Assembly (NCBI GenBank): GCA_002405835.1
Contig: DHMO01000064.1
Span: 3,242-57,774 of the forward strand
Reading direction: 5' to 3'
DNA: 54,533 nt
From: Lentisphaeria bacterium UBA4640
Lineage (GTDB): Bacteria; Verrucomicrobiota; Lentisphaeria; Victivallales; UBA1829
Shown here one piece after another: positions 48,003-54,533 of this stretch. A program made the position numbers and the translations under genes. The notes beneath the pieces are model-generated. The model made no database searches. It was not told the origin of the DNA and saw only the letters and a list, made by a program, of their open reading frames with translations. Positions within the stretch are counted from its first letter, which is position 1. Every line of letters starts with the position of its first letter.

Positions 48003-49128
48003 CGTCAAAATCATGGACGCCGTGCGGAACGGCAGAAACAACACATCGAAAAAGGATATCCAGCAGCTCACAGGGCTCTCCTGGGGAACCATGTGCAAAG
48101 TCACAAACGCCCTGCTGGAACGCGGCTGTCTCTTTGCCCGCAAGGAGAAGGCCAAAGCCCCGGGACGCCCCGTCGTTCCGCTCTGCGTCAATCCGGACTG
48201 CGCGTATTTCTGCGGAATCGACATCGGCGCCGCATTCACAAAACTGGTCTTCTGCGACATGAATTTCAACATTCTCTACCGCATGGAGACCGCAACACCT
48301 CCGTACACTTCGCCGGAACAGTTCATCAAATCCGCCGGGGACGTTTTTGAATCCGCGCTCATGGAGAGCGGAATCGACCGTGCAAAACTTCACTCGCTCG
48401 GACTCGCCGTCTCCGGCAACGTCGATTCGGAAAACGGAATCATCGTTTCCGGCGGAAACTTCGGCATGAAATTCGGAGCGAACATCCCCGTCTCTCTGCT
48501 CGCCGGACGCATCGCACTGCCCGTCTACGCGGTCACAACACAGGTCGCCGCGGTCTGCGCGGAATACCGTTTCGGCAAACGTGCGGGATGCGGAAACCTG
48601 GTCAACATCGGACTCGGCGTCGGCATCGGCTCCGGAATTGTGGCGAATCATCTGCTGCTCATCAGCCATCCCAAACGTCCGGTCGGCTACATCGGTCACA
48701 TCCTCATCCCGGGAAATGAACACATCTGCACCTGCGGATTCAAAGGCTGTCTTGAATCCTTCTCCGGCTCGGAGAGCCTCGCGCAGGTCGCGCGGGAACG
48801 TCTGCCGGATCACCCCGAACTTCACTCCGCTCCAGCCCTCGACCGAGCCGCGGCGAAAGGGGTCCGCGAAGCAATCGGGATTCTTGATACTGCCGCCTCC
48901 TACAACGCCATCGGCATCGCCTCCATGATCCAGCTTTACGCCCCGGAAGCCGTCATCTTCTCCGGCGGGCAGAGCAGACCAGACGGCTGGCTTTTCCAGC
49001 GCACCATTGAAAAATTCAAAGAGATTCTTCCCCCGGAACGCCGCAGCTGTTATCTCGGCATCACCACGCTCGGCGCGCACCAGAGCGCAATCGGCGCCGC
49101 ACGCCTCGCCTACGAAAAATTCTTCTGA
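47992..49128 (+). CDS. ROK-family transcriptional repressor
   Basis: A 378-residue regulator. Residues 4-50 form a winged helix (Ser-Lys-Lys-Asp-Ile-Gln-Gln-Leu-Thr-Gly-Leu-Ser), and the rest is a ROK sugar-binding domain starting with Gly-Ile-Asp-Ile-Gly-Ala-Ala. The zinc signature is C246-x-C248-Gly-x-x-Gly-C253 with a preceding His in Gly-His-Ile-Leu-Ile-Pro. NagC/XylR/Mlc-type proteins bind AT-rich palindromes and release DNA when sugar binds. ATCA-N4-TGAT elements next to this gene and at two other promoters are its likely sites. It starts inside the 3' end of the hydrolase gene (11-base overlap). Confidence 0.92.
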   Translation: MSNNVKIMDAVRNGRNNTSKKDIQQLTGLSWGTMCKVTNALLERGCLFARKEKAKAPGRPVVPLCVNPDCAYFCGIDIGAAFTKLVFCDMNFNILYRMETATPPYTSPEQFIKSAGDVFESALMESGIDRAKLHSLGLAVSGNVDSENGIIVSGGNFGMKFGANIPVSLLAGRIALPVYAVTTQVAAVCAEYRFGKRAGCGNLVNIGLGVGIGSGIVANHLLLISHPKRPVGYIGHILIPGNEHICTCGFKGCLESFSGSESLAQVARERLPDHPELHSAPALDRAAAKGVREAIGILDTAASYNAIGIASMIQLYAPEAVIFSGGQSRPDGWLFQRTIEKFKEILPPERRSCYLGITTLGAHQSAIGAARLAYEKFF

Positions 49129-49144
49129 TTTTTCCGTTTTCCCC

Positions 49145-49188
49145 TTGCATTTGCTCCATTGAACGGATATATTTATATCAAATCTGAT
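49145..49188 (+). promoter_or_regulatory. Promoter and ROK-type operator of the SDR-dehydratase-FAD operon
   Basis: TTGCAT (49145-49150), 17 bases, TATATT (49168-49173), then three bases later ATCA-AATC-TGAT (49177-49188) followed by AAAATT. Position and sequence match the elements at 30958 and 47055. Confidence 0.7.
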
Positions 49189-49211
49189 AAAATTTCAAAA
49201 AGGAGACGGTT

Positions 49212-50015
49212 ATGAGTGTTAAAGGGAAACGGGTTCTGATTACAGGTTCTTCGCATGGAATCGGAGCGGCAACGGCAGTCGCATTTGCAAAAGAGGGCTG
49301 TTCCATCGGTCTGAACTACAACAGAAATCCCGAAGGCGCGGAAACGACGGCGGCGAAAATCCGGGAGCTCGGCGCTCCGGTTGAAATCTACAAAGCGGAC
49401 GTCGGGCTTTCCGGCGACTGCGAAGCTATGGTCAACGCCTTCATTCAGCGGTTCGGCGGAATCGACGTCCTCATAAACAACGCCGGCGGCGCGCTCAAAA
49501 TCCCGCGCGGAGAATTCATCGACATGCCCGTTCAATACTGGAACGACCAGATCAACCTGAACCTCAACGCCGCCGCATACACCTCCCGCATCGCCGTCCG
49601 GAACATGATTGAAAACAAGGTGCGCGGGAAAATCATCAACGTAAGCTCAATCCACAGCATCGTCACCTGGGTCAAACGCAAAATGCTCCCCTACTGCGCG
49701 GGCAAAGCCGGACTCAACATGTTCACCAAAGCCCTCGCCTGCGAAGTTGCCAAATACGGAATCAACGTCAACTGCATTGCCCCGGGCTTTATCATGACCA
49801 AACTCTCCGCGCGCTACTCCGAAGCGGATATGAACGCGTTTCTCCGCAAAATTCCCGCAGGACGCCTCGGAACCGTCGATGACATCACCCCCATGATGCT
49901 TTTCCTTGCAGACGATGAAAAATCAGCGTTCATCACCGGTCAGACCTTCCCCATCGACGGCGGACAGTCCATCGACGGCGGAATCGACTCCATGCTTTAC
50001 GAATACGAAAAATAA
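49212..50015 (+). CDS. SDR-family oxidoreductase (sugar dehydrogenase-like)
   Basis: A 267-residue classical short-chain dehydrogenase. The cofactor loop is Thr-Gly-Ser-Ser-His-Gly-Ile-Gly, Asn-Asn-Ala-Gly-Gly follows, the catalytic Ser is in Asn-Val-Ser-Ser-Ile-His, and the Tyr-x-x-x-Lys is Tyr-Cys-Ala-Gly-Lys. The Asn-Pro after the second strand suggests NADP preference, as in glucose 1-dehydrogenases and FabG-like enzymes. AAAAAGGAG precedes the ATG. It is first in an operon with an IlvD/Edd dehydratase (12 bases) and an FAD enzyme (13 bases), pointing to sugar or sugar-acid oxidation rather than fatty-acid synthesis. Confidence 0.9.
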   Translation: MSVKGKRVLITGSSHGIGAATAVAFAKEGCSIGLNYNRNPEGAETTAAKIRELGAPVEIYKADVGLSGDCEAMVNAFIQRFGGIDVLINNAGGALKIPRGEFIDMPVQYWNDQINLNLNAAAYTSRIAVRNMIENKVRGKIINVSSIHSIVTWVKRKMLPYCAGKAGLNMFTKALACEVAKYGINVNCIAPGFIMTKLSARYSEADMNAFLRKIPAGRLGTVDDITPMMLFLADDEKSAFITGQTFPIDGGQSIDGGIDSMLYEYEK

Positions 50016-50027
50016 GGAGATCTTCTC

Positions 50028-51695
50028 ATGCGCAAACTCAACGAACGCAGCTCCACTCCCTACGGCGTCGCCTGCGAATGCCGCCGCGGTCTCGTCCGCG
50101 GACTCGGATACACCGAAGAGGAATTCGACCGTCCCATCATCGCCGTTGTCAACTCCTGGAACGAATACAACCCCGGACATGTCCATCTCCGCAACCTCGC
50201 CGAGCGCGTCAAACAGGGCATCCGCGAAGCCGGCGGACTCCCTTTCGAGATGATGACGACCGGAATCTGCGACGGCATGGTTCTCAAAAACCCGCGCTAC
50301 ATCGAACTCCCCAGCCGCAACAGCATCGCCGATGAAGTCGAACTCATCATCGAATCCAACATGTTCGACGGCATGGTCATGCTCTCCACCTGCGACTCCA
50401 TCGTCCCCGGACACCTCATGGCAGCCGCGCGCCTTGACATTCCGACGATCCTCGTCACCGGCGGCTACATGCCCATGCCCTTCCTCGACGGCAAATCCGC
50501 CAACTACATCGAACTCACCGACCATGTCGGCCAGGTCATGCAGGGCTGCTACAGCCGCGCAGCCGCCGAACGCGAAGTGGAACGCATGTACACACCCTGC
50601 GGCGCATGCGGCGTCATGACCACCGCGAACAGCATGTGCCTCGCCGCCGAAGCACTCGGCATGACCATGCCCGGAAACGGCTGCATGTCCGCCGTCAGCT
50701 CCGAACTCCTCCAGACCGCTTACCTCGCCGGAAAACAGATCATGAAACTTCTTGCAGACGGCATCACCGCACGCAGAATCATCACTCCGGAAGCCGTCGA
50801 CAACGCAATCGCCATGACCATGGCTATGGCTGGTTCCACAAACCTCTTCATGCATCTTCCCGCCATTGCAAACGAAGCCGGACTTCACGACCGCTGGTGG
50901 GCGCACTTCGACCGCGCCTCCCGCGAAATTCCCCAGATCGTCGGAGCCTCCCCCAGCGGACGCTGGCACCTGCAGGACATCGACCGCGCCGGAGGTTCCC
51001 GCGCAGTCCTCAAATCACTCATGCCCAAACTCAACGGAAACGCTCTCACCATCACAGGCAAAACCCTTGCGGAAAACTGCGCCGACGCCCGAATCTACGA
51101 TCCGGAAGTCATCCGCTCCCTCGACAATCCCGTCTCGCAGGAGGGCGCGCTCTACGTCCTCTACGGTTCGCTCGCTCCCGACGGCGCCATGATCAAAGCC
51201 GCCGCGGTGGAAGACTCCATGCGCAAATTTTCCGGGCCCGCCAAATGCTTTAATTCGCTTCAGCAGGCGCTTGACGCCCTCAATGCGGACACAATCCGGA
51301 AAGGCGACGTCTGCATTCTCCGCTATCTCGGTCCCAAAGGCGCATTCGGCACAACCTCCTATCAGTTCCAGAAAGAGCTCAAGGGACGCGGCCTCGCTCA
51401 CGACGTCGCGATCGTCACCGACGGACGGTTCTCCGGCGGTTCCAGCGGACTCTCCATCGGCTATCTCTCGCCGGAAGCCGCCCTCGGAAGCCCGGTCGCC
51501 CTCGTTCAGGACGGCGACCGCATCAGCATTGATCTCGATCAGCGCAAAATCGACCTTGAAGTCTCCCCTGCCGAACTTGAAGAGCGCAGAAAGAACTGGC
51601 ACTGGAAGTTCGACCCGACCGGAATTCCCCCCTTCCTCCGTCTCTTCGTGAAAAACGTCGGCTCCCTCGCGAACGGGGCGATCTGGGAATTCTGA
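50028..51695 (+). CDS. IlvD/Edd-family dehydratase, probably for sugar acids
   Basis: A 555-residue iron-sulfur dehydratase. Cluster cysteines are C81 (Ile-Cys-Asp-Gly), C122 (Thr-Cys-Asp-Ser-Ile-Val-Pro-Gly-His) and C194 (Gly-Ala-Cys-Gly). At the position where 2Fe-2S members carry Pro-Cys-Asn, this protein has Pro-Gly-His. The segment after Cys-Asp-Gly, usually Gly-His-x-Gly-Met-Arg-Tyr-Ser-Leu-Pro-Ser-Arg, reads Leu-Lys-Asn-Pro-Arg-Tyr-Ile-Glu-Leu-Pro-Ser-Arg, so it is divergent from dihydroxyacid dehydratase. Context with SDR, epimerase and lactonase-like genes suggests an aldonate dehydratase, but a role in branched-chain amino-acid synthesis cannot be fully excluded. AAGGAG precedes the start. 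Confidence 0.88.
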   Translation: MRKLNERSSTPYGVACECRRGLVRGLGYTEEEFDRPIIAVVNSWNEYNPGHVHLRNLAERVKQGIREAGGLPFEMMTTGICDGMVLKNPRYIELPSRNSIADEVELIIESNMFDGMVMLSTCDSIVPGHLMAAARLDIPTILVTGGYMPMPFLDGKSANYIELTDHVGQVMQGCYSRAAAEREVERMYTPCGACGVMTTANSMCLAAEALGMTMPGNGCMSAVSSELLQTAYLAGKQIMKLLADGITARRIITPEAVDNAIAMTMAMAGSTNLFMHLPAIANEAGLHDRWWAHFDRASREIPQIVGASPSGRWHLQDIDRAGGSRAVLKSLMPKLNGNALTITGKTLAENCADARIYDPEVIRSLDNPVSQEGALYVLYGSLAPDGAMIKAAAVEDSMRKFSGPAKCFNSLQQALDALNADTIRKGDVCILRYLGPKGAFGTTSYQFQKELKGRGLAHDVAIVTDGRFSGGSSGLSIGYLSPEAALGSPVALVQDGDRISIDLDQRKIDLEVSPAELEERRKNWHWKFDPTGIPPFLRLFVKNVGSLANGAIWEF

Positions 51696-51708
51696 AAGTG
51701 CAGAAATC

Positions 51709-53076
51709 ATGGAAACCGATATTCTGATCATCGGGGCGGGACTGACCGGACTGAACGCCGCACGGGAAATTCATGAAGCCGCACCGGCTCTGCGCGTGCT
51801 TGTCATCGATGCCGGCGGCGGAGCTTCCAGTGAAATCATGGGCTTCTCCGCGCCGGTGAACCCGCCGGACTCCGCGGAAATTCTCCGCTCTGACACACTC
51901 GCTTCAGGCGGCGGATACTCCGACACGGCGCTGGTGCGCATCCTCGCAGACCGCGCGGAGCCGGAAATGCGCAGACTCGAAACAATGGGAATCCGCTTCG
52001 ACCGCACTCCGGACGGACATTACAGTATGGTGAATGCCGTCGGAACCAGTTTCCCGCGCGTTGTGCATTCGGGCACGACAACCGGAAAACAGGCGATCGC
52101 TCTGCTGAAAACGGATGTCCTCAAAACGCGCATCGTCCGTCTTGCACTCGGAACACAAGGCATTGCGGGTGCATGGACGGAGCACGGAGAGTTCATCCGG
52201 GCGCGCGCCGTCATACTCGCAGGCGGCGGGTTCGCCGGACTTTGGAAGTTCAGCACTTGGAGCAAAAATCTGCGGGGAGACCCGGCGGTTCTCGCACTCG
52301 AAGCGGGTGCGGAACTGCGCGATCTGCAGTTTGTCCAGTTCGAACCGACCGTTACGGTCTATCCCGCAAACCTTGCGGGCTTTCCGGTCATAACAACCGT
52401 TCTGCACGAAGGAGCGGAACTGCTGAACCGTCACGGAAAATCTCTGCTGAAGCCGGATGAAAAAGTTCCGCGCAAACGGGAACTTGCCGAACGCATTCTG
52501 CGAGAAATCCGCGCCGGGAACGGATGGGAGCACGGCGGAATCCGCTACGATTTCAGCAAAGTCGATGAAGCCGCGTTCGCCGCGAAATATCCGGAATACC
52601 ATGCGAAATTCAAACGCATCTCACCCGCGTTCAACAAGCTCTGGTTCGAAGTGAAACCGGGCGCGCACACCACGCTCGGCGGAATCCGCATTGCTCCGGA
52701 CTGCTCGACTTGCATTCCGGGACTGTTCGCCGCAGGGGAAGCCGCGGGCGGTCTGCACGGACGCGACCGGCTCGGAGGCAACGCCGGACTCGAAGTCTTC
52801 GTTTTCGGACGTCTCGCAGGAGAAAGTGCTGCGCGGTATGCGGCGTCGCATGGATTATGCGCTCCGCAAAACAGCTTCGCACACCAGCCGGAACCGGAAG
52901 AATTTTTCCGCCAGACAGCGGATCTTCTGGACCGCCGCTTCGACCCGCTCAGCACGCCGACGGATTTCGAAGCGGGCTTTGCCGAAGCGCAGAATCTGCC
53001 GGAATGTGCGCACAAAAAACTGGTCTGCGCACTCTTCCGCATGGCGCTGGAGAATTCACTTCCGGCGAAGCGATGA
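51709..53076 (+). CDS. FAD-dependent oxidoreductase (fumarate reductase flavoprotein type)
   Basis: A 455-residue flavoprotein. The FAD motif is Ile-Ile-Gly-Ala-Gly-Leu-Thr-Gly-Leu (7-15), a second FAD block is Val-Ile-Leu-Ala-Gly-Gly-Gly-Phe-Ala, and the C-terminal Leu-Gly-Gly-Asn-Ala-Gly-Leu-Glu-Val-Phe-Val-Phe-Gly is as in fumarate reductase/L-aspartate oxidase. His-Thr-Thr-Leu-Gly-Gly-Ile (HxTxGG) contains the active-site His/Thr of that superfamily. It lacks the long helical C-terminal domain of SdhA. Third in the operon; its substrate may be a product of the dehydratase. Its 3' end overlaps the convergent transporter gene by 21 bases. Confidence 0.87.
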   Translation: METDILIIGAGLTGLNAAREIHEAAPALRVLVIDAGGGASSEIMGFSAPVNPPDSAEILRSDTLASGGGYSDTALVRILADRAEPEMRRLETMGIRFDRTPDGHYSMVNAVGTSFPRVVHSGTTTGKQAIALLKTDVLKTRIVRLALGTQGIAGAWTEHGEFIRARAVILAGGGFAGLWKFSTWSKNLRGDPAVLALEAGAELRDLQFVQFEPTVTVYPANLAGFPVITTVLHEGAELLNRHGKSLLKPDEKVPRKRELAERILREIRAGNGWEHGGIRYDFSKVDEAAFAAKYPEYHAKFKRISPAFNKLWFEVKPGAHTTLGGIRIAPDCSTCIPGLFAAGEAAGGLHGRDRLGGNAGLEVFVFGRLAGESAARYAASHGLCAPQNSFAHQPEPEEFFRQTADLLDRRFDPLSTPTDFEAGFAEAQNLPECAHKKLVCALFRMALENSLPAKR

Positions 53077-53916
53077 AAGCAGAATTCCGCACAGAATCAG
53101 GGCGGCTCCGCCGAGCCGTCCCGCACTCAGAGGCTCCGCAAGGAAAACCAGTCCGAGAATCATCGCGAACACCGGTTCCGAAGAGTACAGCAGACTGACA
53201 TATTCCGGCGACAGTCTTTTCTGCGCGGACATCTGGAGCATGAATCCCGCCGCGGAGCAGAAGATTCCGAGGAACAGAATCTCGCCCCACACCGGCAGCG
53301 TCGCAGGCAGAAACGCGGTCTCGCCGGAAATCAAAGCGCCGAGTCCGGCCGCGGCAACCGCTCCGGAGAACTGAATCACACCGATCCGCAGCGGATTGTC
53401 GTTTTTAAGAAAACCGCCCGCAAGAATAATGTAGAACGAATAAAGCAGAGCACTCAGCATGCAGAAGAGGTCTCCCGGACGGAGACGGAATCCGCTCTGA
53501 AGCGTCATCAGCCCGATGCCGGAGACGGAGACCGCCGCCGCGAGCAGAATCCGGAGCGTCCACTTGCGGCTTTTCAGCGCGCAGAGAACCGGAACGAACA
53601 CGCTTGTGCAGCCGAGCAGGAATCCGGCGTTTCCGGTCGTCGTCCCGCGCAGTCCGATCATGACTGCATAGAACGCAATTCCGAGCAGCACACCAAGCAG
53701 AAGCCCGTGTTTCCATTCCGCTTTCGTTGCGGAAAACAGAGTCCGCGGAAACAGCAGAGCACTGAACACAAATGCGATTCCGAACCGCCAGACGATCAGC
53801 GCGCAGGGGCCGACCTCCGCAAGGCTTTTCTGCATGAAGAGATACGACGCTCCCCAGCAGAGCGACGCCGTCAGCATCATCATTGCCGGAGCAAAACTGG
53901 AACGGGATGCGGTCAT
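53056..53916 (-). CDS. EamA/DMT-family transporter
   Basis: A 286-residue membrane protein with about ten hydrophobic helices in two similar halves. The N-terminal helix has Cys-Trp-Gly-Ala-Ser-Tyr-Leu-Phe, and the start of the second half Leu-Cys-Met-Leu-Ser-Ala-Leu-Leu-Tyr-Ser-Phe, both typical of EamA repeats. The C-terminus contains Glu-Pro-Val-Phe-Ala-Met-Ile-Leu-Gly, another family hallmark. Such proteins export amino acids or other metabolites; the substrate is unknown. It is coupled to the upstream acetyltransferase (four-base overlap) and converges on the FAD gene. Confidence 0.9.
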   Translation of the reverse strand: MTASRSSFAPAMMMLTASLCWGASYLFMQKSLAEVGPCALIVWRFGIAFVFSALLFPRTLFSATKAEWKHGLLLGVLLGIAFYAVMIGLRGTTTGNAGFLLGCTSVFVPVLCALKSRKWTLRILLAAAVSVSGIGLMTLQSGFRLRPGDLFCMLSALLYSFYIILAGGFLKNDNPLRIGVIQFSGAVAAAGLGALISGETAFLPATLPVWGEILFLGIFCSAAGFMLQMSAQKRLSPEYVSLLYSSEPVFAMILGLVFLAEPLSAGRLGGAALILCGILLSSLRRK

Positions 53917-54326
53917 CGTTTATCGGCAAAATTTGCAAGGACCATCGCGGTTCCCTCCGGCATGATCTGAAAACCGTGCTTCTGATAGAACGGCACGTTT
54001 TTGCGCTCTTCGGGCATGACCTCGATGTAGAGATAATTTTTGTAATGCTCCTTGATCCGCTCCAGCATGGTTCCGGCGATTCCGCGCCGCTGATAATCCG
54101 GATGAACAAGGACATAATGAATGCAGGCGAGCATCTCTCCGTCATCCAGCGTGCGCGCCAAACCGACGAGCCGGGCTCCGTCCCACGCAGTTGTGACGCG
54201 CGACGAATGCATCAGCGCTTTGTAAAGTCTCTGCGGATATTCTCCCGAAACCCATCCGACCGAGCGGAAGAGCTCCTGAACCTGTTCCAGTGTAAACTTT
54301 TTTTCTTCCGTATACGCAATATCCAT
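53913..54326 (-). CDS. GNAT-family N-acetyltransferase
   Basis: A 137-residue acetyl-CoA-dependent acetyltransferase. Motif A is His-Pro-Asp-Tyr-Gln-Arg-Arg-Gly-Ile-Ala-Gly (Gln-x-x-Gly-x-Gly/Ala), and the C-terminal Pro-Phe-Tyr-Gln-Lys-His-Gly-Phe is the usual motif B. The ATG at 54326 follows a good GGAGG site; the open frame continues to 54380 without one. It overlaps the transporter start by four bases, so acetylation and export of the same metabolite is a possible but untested link. Confidence 0.9.
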   Translation of the reverse strand: MDIAYTEEKKFTLEQVQELFRSVGWVSGEYPQRLYKALMHSSRVTTAWDGARLVGLARTLDDGEMLACIHYVLVHPDYQRRGIAGTMLERIKEHYKNYLYIEVMPEERKNVPFYQKHGFQIMPEGTAMVLANFADKR

Positions 54327-54444
54327 AAAAGCCTCCGATGCGGTAATATACATCCGTTTTCGGGATTCCGCAAGTCTCATTCACCTTGCCGGATATGCGT
54401 GTACTAGTATCTCCGCACTCAAGCGGACGCATTCATTTTCGCGC

Positions 54445-54533
54445 TCACTCCGCGCGGCGCGCATTGTAACGGTGGAAACGGTCCCAATAATCCTGATTGA
54501 CGTCATGACATCCGTTCGCCGCCATCGTGCCTG
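54445..54533 (-). CDS. 3' end of a gene continuing beyond the window
   Basis: The last 28 codons of a minus-strand frame, ending at a TGA at 54445-54447. The visible residues include Asn-Gly-Cys-His-Asp-Val-Asn-Gln-Asp-Tyr-Trp-Asp-Arg-Phe-His-Arg-Tyr-Asn. The aromatic, charged tail could end a pseudopilin or other secreted protein, but too little is present to name it. The 118 bases between it and the acetyltransferase start hold no clear terminator. Confidence 0.4.
   Translation of the reverse strand, partial: GTMAANGCHDVNQDYWDRFHRYNARRAE

Noticed and set aside
1..54533. CRISPR arrays, tRNA or rRNA genes, insertion sequences and phage genes
   Set aside because: No regularly spaced repeats, cloverleaf-like segments, ribosomal RNA blocks, transposases or integrases were recognised.

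Overview
The window looks like chromosome of a strictly anaerobic, sugar-degrading bacterium of the Lentisphaerota (Victivallis-like, probably gut). The evidence is indirect: a pseudopilin with the H-X9-DG C-terminal motif common in that phylum and in Planctomycetes, the LL-diaminopimelate aminotransferase route to lysine, a kinase fused to leucine-rich repeats, PerR/superoxide-reductase/flavodiiron oxygen defence, and a very high density of glycosidases each paired with its own AraC, GntR or ROK regulator. No rRNA, tRNA, CRISPR array or complete insertion sequence was seen, and no gap between genes exceeds 300 bases.

Layout. 0-4.8 kb: alr-lipoprotein, an AAA/PD-(D/E)XK gene, an SGNH hydrolase and a 66-residue orphan with its own terminator. 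4.9-7.9 kb: oxygen-defence operon perR-dfx-fprA-rubredoxin-TIGR02757 (minus). 8-21.8 kb: three AraC/glycosidase divergent pairs (GH13, GH63-like, GH20), dapL, a transmembrane LRR kinase, an orphan RelB antitoxin and a GntR regulator. 21.8-29.3 kb: a minus-strand housekeeping run, gltX-def-membrane protein-CDC123-like-sppA-Fe/S nuclease, preceded by a TolC-like lipoprotein. 29.5-34.1 kb: glycosidase-like barrel, alcohol dehydrogenase plus Gfo/Idh oxidoreductase, AraC. 34.2-36.4 kb: rpmA-obgE-SDR. 36.4-44.8 kb: one 8.4 kb unit, GntR-pseudopilin-GH1-GH42-like-GH1, with a near-perfect promoter and a single terminator. 44.9-53.1 kb: aldose epimerase, DUF1116 protein, metallo-beta-lactamase-fold hydrolase, ROK repressor, SDR, IlvD/Edd dehydratase and FAD oxidoreductase. 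53-54.5 kb: EamA transporter, acetyltransferase and the 3' end of another gene.

The most interesting observations are these. (1) The LRR kinase lacks the usual ATP-binding lysine and instead carries a lysine at the third glycine of the glycine-rich loop, with the same spacing as eukaryotic WNK kinases. (2) Three promoters at 30.9, 47.05 and 49.17 kb carry the same ATCA-N4-TGAT operator just downstream of the -10 box, predicting a ROK regulon that joins a possible non-phosphorylative sugar oxidation route with an isolated DUF1116 (AllG/YlbE-like) protein of unknown role. (3) A bacterial CDC123-like ATP-grasp protein and a nuclease with a Cas4/AddB-type cysteine set lie in a translation-gene operon. 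All functions are inferred from reading the sequence; no database search was run.
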